Source of the DNA: Actinomycetota bacterium
GTDB lineage: Bacteria > Actinomycetota > Thermoleophilia > Gaiellales > Gaiellaceae
Direction of reading: 5' to 3'
NCBI GenBank assembly: GCA_005888365.1
Contig: VAWZ01000044.1
Location: 1,994 to 51,372 of the forward strand
Length of the DNA: 49,379 bases
Below are positions 32,496 to 41,839 of the stretch, in pieces. The notes beneath the pieces were generated by a model. That model was not told the DNA's origin and made no database searches. It saw only the letters and a list, made by a program, of their open reading frames with translations. Made by a program: the position numbers and the translations under genes. The number at the start of each line of letters is the position of its first letter. The first letter of the stretch is position 1.

Positions 32496-33076
32496 GCGAG
32501 CGTCTCCTCGGCGAGCCGTTGCTTGAGGGCCCTCCGGCCCCGATGCAGGCGCGACATGACCGTTCCCATCGGGATGTCCAGGATCTCGGCCGCGTCCGCG
32601 TAGCTGAAGTCGCCGATGTCGACAAGGACGACGACGTCGCGGAACTGCGGCTGGATCTCGGCGAGCGCGTGCACGATCGAGTCCTGCGAGAGCCGTTCGA
32701 CGACCTGTTCCTGCTCGAGCGCCTCCTCGCCGGCGGACGACGCGAGCTTGTTCGCCAGGTAGTAGTCGCTTTCCTCGAGAGGCTGCATCGGCGGCGTGCG
32801 CTGAACCCTGCGGCCGCGGTCGACGTTCAGGTTGGTCAGGATCCGGAAGAGCCACGCGCGCATGTTCGTGCCGGGGGTGTAGGACCGCCAGCTGCGAAAG
32901 GCTCTCGCGTATGTCTCCTGTACCAAGTCTTCGGCCTCCTCACGCGACCCGACGAGCCGCCGTGCTACCCGGTAGACCTGATCTGCGAACTCGAGAGCCT
33001 CCTCCTCGAACCGGACGCGGTTCCGCGCTTCCGCGGCAATGCGCCTCGCGTCGACGGCGGGCTCCGGCTCGCTCAC
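32492..33076 (-). CDS. ECF sigma factor, SigR/SigH-like
   Basis: A sigma-70 family protein of 194 residues. Region 2 is EEALEFADQVYRVARRLVGSREEAEDLVQETYARAFRSW with TNMRAWLFRILTN. Region 4 is DIGDFSYADAAEILDIPMGTVMSRLHRGRRAL. It resembles the SigR/SigH group controlled by RsrA-type proteins. I choose GTG 33076 because TACGGT is 6 nt upstream; a TTG at 33112 would add 12 residues. It lies 54 nt after the HMA gene on the same strand. Confidence 0.92.
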   Translation of the reverse strand: MSEPEPAVDARRIAAEARNRVRFEEEALEFADQVYRVARRLVGSREEAEDLVQETYARAFRSWRSYTPGTNMRAWLFRILTNLNVDRGRRVQRTPPMQPLEESDYYLANKLASSAGEEALEQEQVVERLSQDSIVHALAEIQPQFRDVVVLVDIGDFSYADAAEILDIPMGTVMSRLHRGRRALKQRLAEETLA

Positions 33077-33130
33077 CGAGCTACCGTACCGCTGCTTTAC
33101 AAGAGCCTGCAAACGCCCTCCCGGAAATTG

Positions 33131-33349
33131 CTATTCCCAGGCGGGCTCCACCTCGCGGAACCCAGCCTTGCGAAGAGCCGCGACGAGCACCTCGCGTGAC
33201 GTCCGCTCCTCGTCCCACGCGAGCGTGACGTCCCCCATCAGATTTGCGTTCGCGAACTCGAGCCCGTCGTGGTTCTCGAGCGCAACGGCGAGCCTGCCGA
33301 CGCAGCGCTCGCACCGTATACCCGACACCCGGATGGTTTCTTGCTGCAC
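33131..33349 (-). CDS. Heavy-metal-associated (CopZ-like) domain protein
   Basis: A 72-residue ferredoxin-like metal carrier with GIRCERCVGRL: CXXC at Cys13 and Cys16 and the usual GMXCXXC pattern with Ile for Met. It probably carries copper or another soft metal. The GTG has TAGCAT 6 nt upstream, so it may be leaderless and head the transcript leading to the sigma/anti-sigma pair. Copper stress and thiol stress could thus be linked. Confidence 0.85.
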   Translation of the reverse strand: MQQETIRVSGIRCERCVGRLAVALENHDGLEFANANLMGDVTLAWDEERTSREVLVAALRKAGFREVEPAWE

Positions 33350-33371
33350 GTTCCCATGCTAGCCCCGAGGG

Positions 33372-33731
33372 TTACCTCCGCCGTACGCCGTGCACCGGCC
33401 TGCCGGCAGCCTCCCACGCGTAGTAGGAAGCACTGGGGCCGAAAGAGAGCTCGTAGCCTACGATCCGCGGGTTGCGTCCGACCTCCTTCGCGCGCTGCGC
33501 ATGCCAGAGGAGGTTCGGGTCGTCGCGCTCCTCCCAGACCAGCACGAGATGAGCCGCGGTCATGAAGTCGGCGACGAAGCCGCAGCTCGGCGCCGGGCAC
33601 GGGAACGGATCGGTCCGCACGCAGAACCAGCCGCTGTGATCGTTGCCATCGTCCTCGTGCCAGAGCTCTTCCTCGGTCTGCTCGTCGAGCCCGGGAGCGA
33701 CGGCCAGGCCCCGCCGAAGCTCTGATTCCAC
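33372..33731 (-). CDS. Hypothetical protein with Cys-rich motif
   Basis: A protein of about 119 residues. FCVRTDPFPCPAPSCGFVADFMTAAHLVLVW contains three cysteines and a His that could bind metal, followed by a charged part and NPRIVGYELSFG, SYYAWEAAGRPVHG at the end. I recognise no family. The GTG at 33731 has TATTCT 6 nt upstream and is preferred over the GTG at 33755, which would overlap the divergent patatin remnant. It precedes the HMA gene by 22 nt. Confidence 0.62.
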   Translation of the reverse strand: MESELRRGLAVAPGLDEQTEEELWHEDDGNDHSGWFCVRTDPFPCPAPSCGFVADFMTAAHLVLVWEERDDPNLLWHAQRAKEVGRNPRIVGYELSFGPSASYYAWEAAGRPVHGVRRR

Positions 33732-33748
33732 CCGGGCAGAATAGCCCC

Positions 33749-34038
33749 GTGACACGCGGCCGAGCCGACGTCGGGGTCGTCCCTTCCGGAGGAGGCATCA
33801 ACGCCGTCCTACTCGAGCTCGGCTTCCTCGAGCGGATCCGAGAAGGCGCGCTCTGGGAACGGGGTGGGCTGGATCTACGGAACGTCCGCCGGAGCGCTAG
33901 CCGGGACTATGGACGCTCATCGAGCACGGCTATCGCCTGACGGACGAGGAGCTTGGACGTAGCTCGGCGTTCGCGGGCTGGAGGAATGAATCGGCACGGA
34001 GTCCGGGCAGGCAGTCGGACCCCGTGCCGAAAGTGCGG
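33749..34038 (+). pseudogene. Remnant of a patatin-like phospholipase
   Basis: The first 40 codons (DVGVVPSGGGINAVLLELGFLERI) match the oxyanion-hole start of patatin-like lipases. The lipase box YGTSAGALAGTMDAH is then found one frame over, from 33870. After that no frame continues the family and the htrA gene ends at 34039. A patatin gene needs about 900 nt or more, so this is a truncated and frameshifted relic. A single sequencing error would not explain the missing C-terminal two thirds. Confidence 0.7.
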
Positions 34039-35226
34039 CTAACCCTGGGGGGAAGTGGGCTGCCGCCCGAGCGTGACGCGCACGCTCGTTCTTTTCGCAT
34101 CGCGGAAGATCACGAGCTTGACCTTGTCGCCCGACTGGTGTGCGGCGACCGCGTCGCGGAGCTGATCGATCGTGGAAACCCGGGTGCGGTTGAGGGCGAC
34201 GATGATGTCACCGCCCAGGACGTAGGTCTCGCCGGCGACGACCACTTGCGTGTGGCCCGCCTTGAGCCCTGCTCTCGCCGCGCCGCTCCCCCTGGTCACC
34301 TTGGCGACGAGCACTCCGCTGCCCACCGGGAGCTTGTAGGTCTGGGCGAGATCGGGTGTGATCGCCTGACCGAGGATCCCGAGGTATGCGTGGTCGACCT
34401 TGCCGGTGCGCAGGAGCTGGGCGGCGACGTTCTTGACTGTGTTGGACGGCACGGCGAAACCGATCCCCACGTTCCCGGTACCGCCGGTCGAGTCCCCGGT
34501 CTCGATCTGGGTGTTGACGCCGATCACCTGTCCACCGGAGTCGAGGAGCGGCCCGCCCGAGTTGCCGTGATTGATCGGAGCGTCGGTCTGGAGGACGTGG
34601 TCGATCGTGAACTCGTTGGGAGACGTGATGTTGCGCTGGACCGCGCTGATGATTCCCGCCGTCGCGGTGCGCGCCAGCCCGAAGGGATTCCCGATCGCGA
34701 CGACCTCGTCCCCGACCTCCACGCGATCGGAGTTGCCGAGCGGGAGGGGGGTGAGGGCGTTCGCAGGCGTCTGCACCCGGAGGACGGAGAGATCGGTCGA
34801 GGGGTCGTTGCCGACCACCTTGGCAGTGACGGTGTCCTGGTTCGAGAAGCTGACCTTGATTGCGTCGGCGCCTTGAACCACGTGGTAATTCGTCACGATG
34901 TGACCGGCTTTGTCGAGGACGAAGCCTGAGCCGAGCGCCTGCTGTGGAGGCGACCGGAACTGACCGGAGAAGCTCGAAGGCGCGCCCCTGATCGTGGACG
35001 TGATCTGGACCACCCCCGGAGCTGCCCGCCGGTAGATGTCCCCGATAGTCATGTTCCCGCCGGCAGCGACCGGCTGCTGGCTCGAGGACGCCGCAGTCTG
35101 GGTAACGACTGTGGTGTCAGATGAGAATCCGCCCAGCAGCGCCGCCGCGCCCACCGCGACGGCGCCGCCAAGGACAGCTGCCGCAACGAGCGCGGCGAAG
35201 GCACGGAGGGGAGAGAGTCCGGGCAC
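34039..35226 (-). CDS. HtrA/DegP-like membrane-anchored serine protease with PDZ domain
   Basis: A 395-residue S1C protease. One N-terminal membrane segment (FAALVAAAVLGGAVAVGAA, about 10-30) anchors it outside the cell. The trypsin-like domain has His in HIVTNYHVVQG, Asp in DPSTDLSVLRV and Ser in INHGNSGGPLLD. A C-terminal PDZ domain (AYLGILGQAITPD to LKAGHTQVVVAGETYVLGGD) recognises substrate ends. It degrades or refolds damaged exported proteins. Its GTG start gives a short basic-free tail; TATAAC lies 10 nt upstream. Confidence 0.93.
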   Translation of the reverse strand: MPGLSPLRAFAALVAAAVLGGAVAVGAAALLGGFSSDTTVVTQTAASSSQQPVAAGGNMTIGDIYRRAAPGVVQITSTIRGAPSSFSGQFRSPPQQALGSGFVLDKAGHIVTNYHVVQGADAIKVSFSNQDTVTAKVVGNDPSTDLSVLRVQTPANALTPLPLGNSDRVEVGDEVVAIGNPFGLARTATAGIISAVQRNITSPNEFTIDHVLQTDAPINHGNSGGPLLDSGGQVIGVNTQIETGDSTGGTGNVGIGFAVPSNTVKNVAAQLLRTGKVDHAYLGILGQAITPDLAQTYKLPVGSGVLVAKVTRGSGAARAGLKAGHTQVVVAGETYVLGGDIIVALNRTRVSTIDQLRDAVAAHQSGDKVKLVIFRDAKRTSVRVTLGRQPTSPQG

Positions 35227-35363
35227 GCGCCCTGCGGTTATAGATGGCTGCGCGTGAATCGGGCGTTAGAGGCCGTTAAGTCCGAGTTCAGCGCGCGGCG
35301 CATGCCGATCGCGACGCGTCGCGGGAGAGCCGCGCCAAGGTCGTGGAGGGGCCGTCTTCAGGG

Positions 35364-35455
35364 ATTTCCGCGCGACCGGCCTCTGCGCGAGCAGATTCCC
35401 GTCTCTAGGGATTTTCCGCGCAGCCGGAATCTGCGCTAGCAGATTCCGGTCTTGC
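35364..35455. repeat. Two tandem REP-like palindromic units
   Basis: Two units of about 45 nt follow each other, each starting TTTCCGCG. The second is a perfect 11-bp hairpin, CCGGAATCTGC (35424-35434) with GCAGATTCCGG (35439-35449), loop GCTA, followed by TCTTGCG. The first has a partly matching stem around the loop GCGA. A third relative is at 31545-31585. They lie between the Grx4 stop and the htrA start. The rest of this gap (35227-35363) holds no gene that I can support. Confidence 0.7.
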
Positions 35456-35462
35456 GCACTAA

Positions 35463-35825
35463 TTAGCCGAGCTCGAGCGCGACGACCTTGACCTCCCGCG
35501 GGCGGTCGCTCCCGAGAGCTCCGTCGAGCTTCTGCACGAGCTCGCCCGAGTCGAGCAGCTCCTCGACGATGTCCGCACCCCCGATCAGCTCGCCTTTGAC
35601 GAAGACCTGGGGGATGGTCGGCCAGCCCGAGAGCGCTGAGAGCTCCTGACGGATTCGCGGGTCGGGAAGGATGTCGACCGTGGTGATTGGAGCCTCCGCT
35701 GCATGCAGCGCGTTCAGGGCCCGCGATGAGTTCCCGCACATGACCATTTGCGGCGTCCCCTTCATGAAGAGCGCGACGGGCTCCTCCTTGATGACACTTT
35801 CGATCTGCTCTCGCAAAGCCTTCAT
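35463..35825 (-). CDS. Grx4-type monothiol glutaredoxin with CGNS active site
   Basis: A 120-residue monothiol glutaredoxin: VALFMKGTPQMVMCGNSSRALNAL, then SGWPTIPQVFVKGELIGGADIVEEL, the glutathione-binding TIPQVF and GGADI elements. These proteins bind a [2Fe-2S] cluster with a partner, often BolA. The conserved CGFS is CGNS here, an unusual Phe to Asn change next to the cluster Cys. The ATG overlaps the BolA stop by 4 nt, so the pair is coupled. I am confident of the family. Confidence 0.92.
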   Translation of the reverse strand: MKALREQIESVIKEEPVALFMKGTPQMVMCGNSSRALNALHAAEAPITTVDILPDPRIRQELSALSGWPTIPQVFVKGELIGGADIVEELLDSGELVQKLDGALGSDRPREVKVVALELG

Positions 35826-36055
35826 GGCGTTCCTTTCGTCTTGATGCGCAGCTCGTGGATGGACCCGTCTGCAAGCGAAGCAGCAAGCGCGGCGTTCACG
35901 CGCCGGTGCTGGTCGACGAGCGGCAGCCCGTCGAAGGTCGCGCTCGTGACGGCTACCTGGAAGTGATCGCCCGTCCCCGTGCGATCCTCGACGGCGAGCT
36001 CGACCGCGTCGGGAAACGCCCGCGCGAGAAGGTCGCGAATCGCCTCTGCCTCCAT
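35822..36055 (-). CDS. BolA-family protein
   Basis: A 77-residue BolA: IRDLLARAFPDAVELAVEDRTGTGDHFQVAVTSATFDGLPLVDQHRRVNAAL with the conserved HR near the end of helix 2 and IHELRIKTKGTP. BolA binds monothiol glutaredoxin through a shared iron-sulfur cluster and acts in iron-sulfur supply. The ATG at 36055 has TACCAT 8 nt upstream. It is divergent from aconitase, itself an iron-sulfur enzyme. Confidence 0.93.
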   Translation of the reverse strand: MEAEAIRDLLARAFPDAVELAVEDRTGTGDHFQVAVTSATFDGLPLVDQHRRVNAALAASLADGSIHELRIKTKGTP

Positions 36056-36130
36056 CGGCGCCCATGGTAACCACGGCTGGGTCGAGCACCGAAGCGGCCG
36101 GGAAGGCGCGACCTGCTTGAATCGAGAGAG

Positions 36131-38902
36131 ATGGCGCACCCGAACAGCTTCGGAGCCCGCTCTCGCCTCACGGTCGACGGGCGAGAGTTCGAGATCTTCA
36201 GGCTCGACGCGCTGCAGCAGCGGTTCGACATCCTGAGGCTCCCTTACACGCTGCGCATCCTGCTCGAGAACGTGCTGCGCCACGAGGACGGCGTCGCCGT
36301 CACGGAGGAGGACGTCGAAGCGGTTGCGGGCTGGGTGGCCTCGGCCGAGCCTTCGCAGGCGATCTCGTTCATTCCGGGCAGGGTGATCCACCAGGACTTC
36401 ACGGGCGTGCCGGCGATCGTCGATCTCGCGGCGATGCGGGACGCGATGAAGGAGCTCGGGGGCGATCCGGGCAAGATCAATCCCCAGCTTCCGTCGGAGC
36501 TCGTGATCGACCACTCCGTCCAGGTCGACGAGTTCGCGACCCCGTTCGCGATCTTCCGGAACTCCGAGCTCGAGTTCCAGCGCAATCGGGAGCGTTACGC
36601 ATTCCTGCGCTGGGGGCAGGAGGCATTCGCGAACCTGAAAGTCGTCCCGCCCGCAACCGGGATCGTGCACCAGGTGAACCTCGAGTTCCTGGGGCGCGTG
36701 GTCGAAGAGCGCGACGGCACGGCGTTTCCGGACACGCTGCTCGGGACCGACTCGCACACGACGATGATCAACGGCCTCGGCGTCCTCGGCTGGGGAGTCG
36801 GCGGGATCGAGGCCGAGGCGGCGATGCTCGGCGAGGCGGTGTCGATGCTCGTCCCGCAGGTCGTGGGCTTCAAGCTCATGGGCGAACTGCCGGAAGGAGC
36901 GACCGCGACGGACCTCGTCCTCACGGTCACCCAGATCCTGCGCGAGACCGGCGTCGTCGGGAAGTTCGTCGAGTATTTCGGCCACGGGCTGGAGAGGCTT
37001 CCCGTCGCCGACCGCGCGACGATCGGGAACATGTCGCCCGAATACGGCGCGACGTGCGGGTTCTTCCCCGTCGACGCCGAGACGCTCCGCTATCTGCGCT
37101 TGACCGGCCGCCCCGACGAACGAATCGCGCTGGTCGAGGCGTACTGCAAGGAGAACGCGCTCTGGCACGACCCGGAAGACCCTCCGACCTACTCGCAGAT
37201 CGTGGACCTCGACCTGTCGACGGTTGAGCCTTCGCTCGCCGGGCCGAGAAGGCCGCAGGACCGGGTTCCGCTGCGCGAGGCGAAGGAGGCGTTCCTCGAC
37301 ACGCTTCCGACCTTCGGCGTCGACTATGGCAACTCGCACGACGAAGCCGTCGCTGAGTCGTTTCCTGCGAGCGACCCGGTTGCGTCGGCGGCGCCCGGCC
37401 ACGAGCCGGCGACCGCGGAAGCAGCCGCAACGGTCTCGTCCGCTGCGCTGCTCGACGCGCAGGCGGGCGTGGAGGTCACGCTCGACGAAGGCACGTTCGA
37501 GCTCGAGCACGGCTCGGTCGTCATCGCCGCGATCACGTCCTGTACGAACACGTCCAACCCGGCGGTCATGGTCGCCGCGGGCCTGCTGGCCAAGAATGCC
37601 GTCGAGCGCGGCCTCGAGCGCAAGCCGTGGGTCAAGTCGAGCCTCGCACCAGGCTCCAAGGTCGTCACCCAGTACTACGACAAGGCGGGCTTGACCAGGT
37701 ACCTCGAGAAGCTCGGCTTCTACACGGTCGGCTACGGGTGCACGACCTGCATCGGGAACTCCGGTCCGCTTTCGGACGCGATCTCGAGCGCGGTGTCCGA
37801 AGGCGATCTGGTCGTATGCGCCGTCCTGTCCGGAAACCGCAACTTCGAGGCGCGCATCCATCCGGAGGTGAAGGCGAACTACCTCGCCTCACCGCCGCTC
37901 GTCGTCGCGTACGCCCTCACGGGGCGCATGGATGTAGACCTGGTGACCGAGCCCATCGGGACCGGATCGAACGGGAAAGACGTGTATCTCGCGGACATCT
38001 GGCCGTCACCCGAGGAAGTCCAGCACACGATCGAGGAGTCGATAGGGGAGGAGATGTTCCGGACGACGTACGCGGACGTCTTCACGGGGGACGAAACTTG
38101 GCGAGAGCTGCCGGTGCCGGCAGGCGACCTCTTCGCCTGGGACGACGGATCGACGTACGTTCGGCGGGCTCCCTACTTCGACGGCATGCCGATCGAACCG
38201 ACTACGGTCGAGGACATCGTCGGGGCGCGCTGTCTCGTCTCGGTCGGCGACTCGGTCACCACCGACCACATCTCGCCGGCCGGGGCGATCAAGCCCGACT
38301 CTCCCGCCGGGCGCTACCTCACCGAGCGCGGCGTCGAGCGGCGCGACTTCAACTCGTACGGGTCGCGGCGCGGGAATCACGAGGTGATGGTGCGCGGAAC
38401 CTTCGCCAACGTCCGACTGCGCAACCTCCTCGTGCCCGGGTCCGAAGGGACCTGGACGGTGCATCTGCCCTCGGGCGAGGAGACGACGATCTTCGAGGCC
38501 GCGGAGCGCTATCGAGACGAATCGGTCCCGCTCATCGTGCTCGCGGGGAAGGAGTACGGCTCAGGCTCCTCGCGCGACTGGGCGGCCAAGGGCCCGAAGC
38601 TCCTCGGCGTGCGGGCCGTGATCGCCGAGAGCTACGAGCGAATCCATCGCTCGAACCTGCTCATGATGGGCATCCTTCCGCTCCAGTACGTATCCGGCGA
38701 GTCGCGCGAGTCGCTCGGCCTGACCGGTCGAGAGGAGTTCTCGATCACGGGCATCGAGAACGCGGACACGGAGGACGTCACGGTTCGAGCGGACAACACG
38801 GAGTTCCGCGCTCGGGTGCGCCTGGACACCGAGCGCGAGCGCGAGTACCTCCGTCAAGGCGGGATCCTGCGCTACGTGCTGCGACGCCTGCTGGCCGACT
38901 AG
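36131..38902 (+). CDS. acnA: Aconitate hydratase A
   Basis: A 923-residue aconitase. Cluster ligands are in [10 protein letters not shown] and [39 protein letters not shown] and [17 protein letters not shown] are further active-site blocks. It interconverts citrate and isocitrate. Before the first cluster Cys there is an insert of about 60 residues containing [16 protein letters not shown], a motif also seen in small actinobacterial proteins. The ATG has GAGAG close upstream. The end overlaps the convergent methyltransferase by 4 nt. The Grx4-BolA pair upstream is a plausible cluster supplier. Confidence 0.95.
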   Translation: MAHPNSFGARSRLTVDGREFEIFRLDALQQRFDILRLPYTLRILLENVLRHEDGVAVTEEDVEAVAGWVASAEPSQAISFIPGRVIHQDFTGVPAIVDLAAMRDAMKELGGDPGKINPQLPSELVIDHSVQVDEFATPFAIFRNSELEFQRNRERYAFLRWGQEAFANLKVVPPATGIVHQVNLEFLGRVVEERDGTAFPDTLLGTDSHTTMINGLGVLGWGVGGIEAEAAMLGEAVSMLVPQVVGFKLMGELPEGATATDLVLTVTQILRETGVVGKFVEYFGHGLERLPVADRATIGNMSPEYGATCGFFPVDAETLRYLRLTGRPDERIALVEAYCKENALWHDPEDPPTYSQIVDLDLSTVEPSLAGPRRPQDRVPLREAKEAFLDTLPTFGVDYGNSHDEAVAESFPASDPVASAAPGHEPATAEAAATVSSAALLDAQAGVEVTLDEGTFELEHGSVVIAAITSCTNTSNPAVMVAAGLLAKNAVERGLERKPWVKSSLAPGSKVVTQYYDKAGLTRYLEKLGFYTVGYGCTTCIGNSGPLSDAISSAVSEGDLVVCAVLSGNRNFEARIHPEVKANYLASPPLVVAYALTGRMDVDLVTEPIGTGSNGKDVYLADIWPSPEEVQHTIEESIGEEMFRTTYADVFTGDETWRELPVPAGDLFAWDDGSTYVRRAPYFDGMPIEPTTVEDIVGARCLVSVGDSVTTDHISPAGAIKPDSPAGRYLTERGVERRDFNSYGSRRGNHEVMVRGTFANVRLRNLLVPGSEGTWTVHLPSGEETTIFEAAERYRDESVPLIVLAGKEYGSGSSRDWAAKGPKLLGVRAVIAESYERIHRSNLLMMGILPLQYVSGESRESLGLTGREEFSITGIENADTEDVTVRADNTEFRARVRLDTEREREYLRQGGILRYVLRRLLAD

Positions 38903-39636
38903 ATCGGCCGCTTCCAGCCGACGAAGATCGCCCACCCCATGTAGTCGCGCCCGAAGCGGAGGTAACTCCGCTTGTGCCGCTCCGAGCGCGAGCGGATCTC
39001 CTCTGCTTCCGGATCGTCCGGGTTCGCGGCCAGCCAGCCCGCGACCGACCGCCAGTGGAGCGTCTCGTACCGGTCCCAGTCGTCCTCCGAGGACGCGATC
39101 ACCGAAACGACCGGGAGCCCCTCCGTCTCGAACACCGTCACCGTGCCGTCGAGCGTCGTGAAGAGCTCGTTCCGCTCGTCGTAGTCAGCGGGGAGTGGAA
39201 GCCGGCGCCAGTAGGGCTCCCCGACGGCGACATAACCGCCGGGCTTCACCGAGGTCGCGAGCGCCGCGACGGTCTCCGCGAGACCGCCGTACACGAAGGT
39301 CGCGCCCAGGCAGAGAGCGGCGTCGTACGCGCTCGGCGCCAGGTCGATGCCCGACGCGTCGCCGAGACGAAACGAGACGAGCTCGGAGAGCTCTCGCTCG
39401 TGCGCATGCTCATGCGCGACTGCCTGGAAGGCAGGCTCGATCTCGATCCCGTCCACACTGCAGCCGTAGGTGCCCGCGAGCAGGAGAGCAGGACCGCCGC
39501 GACCGGAGGCGACGTCGAGGACTCGCGAGCTTCGATCGAGCGCGAGTGTCTTCCCGAGCACGAGGAGCTTCTCCTCCGAGATGGGGTTCTGGAGCTCGTG
39601 CTCGCTCTCCGCGACGATGTAGTAGCGGGGGATCAC
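38899..39636 (-). CDS. Class I SAM-dependent methyltransferase
   Basis: A 245-residue methyltransferase. [20 protein letters not shown] is motif [10 protein letters not shown] the acidic loop, and [13 protein letters not shown] with [14 protein letters not shown] later motifs. The small residues in motif I fit SAM binding. The substrate is unknown, possibly a sterol, quinone or small phenol by general resemblance. The GTG start gives a short lead before the domain. Divergent from the NCS1 permease. Confidence 0.85.
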   Translation of the reverse strand: MIPRYYIVAESEHELQNPISEEKLLVLGKTLALDRSSRVLDVASGRGGPALLLAGTYGCSVDGIEIEPAFQAVAHEHAHERELSELVSFRLGDASGIDLAPSAYDAALCLGATFVYGGLAETVAALATSVKPGGYVAVGEPYWRRLPLPADYDERNELFTTLDGTVTVFETEGLPVVSVIASSEDDWDRYETLHWRSVAGWLAANPDDPEAEEIRSRSERHKRSYLRFGRDYMGWAIFVGWKRPI

Positions 39637-39680
39637 CGGGCGTATTCTCGTCGCCGGGCGATCGGTACGCTCGTCCGCGG

Positions 39681-41005
39681 ATGCACGACAAGGTCGAGGG
39701 CAGCTGGGGTATCGACCCTGTTCCGGAGCGACTGCGCGTGCTCGGAGCGCTCGACACCGGGCTGCTCTGGGGCAACCTCGGAGTCTCGCTGCTCGTCATC
39801 GTCGCCGGAGCGGCGCTCGTGCCGGCGCTTTCCCTTCCGGACGCGCTCGCCGCAATCGTCCTCGGGTGCGTGATCGGAAACCTGATGCTCGCGGTCGCCG
39901 CTGCGATCGGCGCCGACGCCCGCGTTCCCGGGATGGTTCTGCTCCGGGCACCGCTCGGACGCCGCGGCTCCTATCTCCCGACCGGGATCAACGTGCTGCA
40001 AGGGCTCGGTTGGTCCGTGTTCGAGCTCCTGATCATCGCGACCGCCGCAGCGGCGCTCTCGGACAAGATCTTCGGCTTCGGCGCACGGTGGCTCTGGACG
40101 CTGGTCTTCGGGCTCGTCACGCTCGCCCTCGCCTGGATGGGGCCTATCGGGTTCGTCCGCCGGTTCGTCCGCCGGATCGCGGTCTGGGCCGTCCCGTTCG
40201 CCGTCATCTACCTCACCTGGTGGGCACTCGACGGGGCCGACCTGCGTGCGCTCTGGGATGCTCCTGGCAAGGGTGGGCTCTCGGTCTGGCAAGGCGCGGA
40301 CGTGGTCGTCGGGATCACCGTGTCCTGGATTCCGTACGCCGCGGACTACACCCGCTTCTCGCGCGATCGCCGAGGCTCGTTCCTGGGCACCGGCCTCGGC
40401 TACCTCGTTCCGGACGCTTGGCTCCTCGCGCTCGGCGCGATACTCGTGCTCTCGAGGAGCCTGAGCGATCCGGCGTCGCAGGAGGCTGCGCAGCGACACT
40501 TGCGCTCTTCGCGCTGCTCGTGACCGAGACGGACGAGGCGTTCGCCAACGTGTACTCGGCCGCTGTGTCCTTGCAGAACCTCGTGCCCCGCGTGCCTCAG
40601 AAGCTGCTCATCGGAGTGGTGACGGCGGTCGCTGTGGCCGGCGCCCTCGTCCTCGACCTCGTCTCGTACCAGAGCTTCCTGCTCCTGCTCGGATCGTTCT
40701 TCGTGCCGCTCTTCGCTGTGCTCCTCGCCGACTGGCTCACCGCTGGACGCCACTACTCGGAGGCCGACGTCTTCGACGCGCCCGAGTGGCGACCCGGCCT
40801 CGTCCTCGCCTGGGTCGCGGGCTTCGCCGCCTACCAGTGGCTCTATCCGACGGGGCCCTCGTGGTGGGTCGACCGCGTCTCGAAGCTCCACCCGCCCGAC
40901 TGGGGCATCGGCGCGACGGTTCCGAGCTTCGTTGTCGCGTTCGCGCTCGCCTCCGCCGTCTGCGTCGTCTCCCGGCGAGTTGCGGAGCGGACCGCGCCTG
41001 CGTGA
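39681..41005 (+). pseudogene. NCS1-family (cytosine/nucleobase) permease with frameshift
   Basis: Two overlapping frames give one permease. The first, from ATG 39681, covers GSWGIDPVPERLRVLGALDTGLLWGNLGVS to ILVLSRSLSDPAS and then turns to nonsense (RHLRSSRCS). The second, one base back, resumes at about 40470-40490 with AATLALFALLVTETDEAFANVYSAAVSLQNLVP and runs to the end. The join has lost one base modulo three. The family imports cytosine, thiamine precursors or nucleobases by sodium or proton symport. TACGCT lies 9 nt before the ATG. Whether the shift is real or a sequence error is open. Confidence 0.8.
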
Positions 41006-41761
41006 GCCGCATCGCGGCCATCGGTCACCTCAGCCGAGACATCGTCGACGGGGCGCCTCCGCGCGCCGGGGGGGCCGTCTTCTACTCCGCCCGGACCCTC
41101 GCGCGAATCGGCGCGGACGCGCACGTTGCCGCATCGTGCTCTGGCGACCACAAGGACGAGCTGCTTCCCGAGCTCGAGACCTTCGGCCTCCCCGTCCGCT
41201 GGTACGAGTCGAAGGCGACGACCGAGTACAGCTTCCGCTACGAAGGCGATGTGGCTTCCGTCCCGGGCGGTCAACGCTGCCGCCGATGCGGCCTGGGTGC
41301 ATGTGGGCGCGCTCACGCGCACGGATTTCCCCGGGGCGACACTGGCTGCTCTTGCAGACGGGCGCCGGCTGCTGGTCGACGGGCAGGGCCTGGTGCGCAC
41401 GGCCGCGCTCGGGGCGCTGCGAACGGACAACGAGATCGGCGACGTCCTGCGCCACGTCACGATCCTGAAGCTCGATGCCGAAGAGGCCGAGGTGCTCGTC
41501 GGAAGCTCCGCCCCGGAGGACCTGCGCTCCCTCGAGCTGCCCGAGGTGATCCTGACGCACGGGTCGCGTGGGGCGTTCGTCGTCACCAAGAAGCTCGTCG
41601 AGCACGTAGGGGCCCACGAGGTTCGGGGCGTGACAGATCCGACCGGAGCGGGAGACATGTTCGCGGCCGCGTATCTGAGCGCGCGGGCCGGCGGAGAGGA
41701 TCCGCTCGCAGCGGCGCGGCGCGCCACCGACGCGGTCGGCGAGTTCTTGTCCTCGGAATGA
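41002..41761 (+). pseudogene. PfkB-family sugar kinase with frameshift
   Basis: The GTG at 41002 overlaps the permease stop (GTGA). The first part (HLSRDIVDGAPPRAGGAVFYSARTLARIGADAHVAASC, SFRYEGD) is a ribokinase-like N-terminus. At about 41250-41275 the frame moves by one base and resumes as AVNAAADAAWVHVGAL. It continues to DPTGAGDMFAAAYLSA, the catalytic GAGD motif with Asp. Permease plus PfkB kinase suggests uptake and phosphorylation of a nucleoside. Both neighbours carry frameshifts within 800 nt, so decay or poor local sequence is possible. Confidence 0.78.
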
Positions 41762-41839
41762 CGGAGGGCCCGTCTCCGGGCCCTCCGCTCAACGCTGCTG
41801 TCCGCCGCCTGGGTCAGCAGCGAACTGGCCGTCCTCGTG

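Noticed and set aside
35822-37861. Long minus-strand frame of 679 codons
   Set aside because: Only its last 77 codons are a real gene (BolA); the rest is antisense to aconitase.
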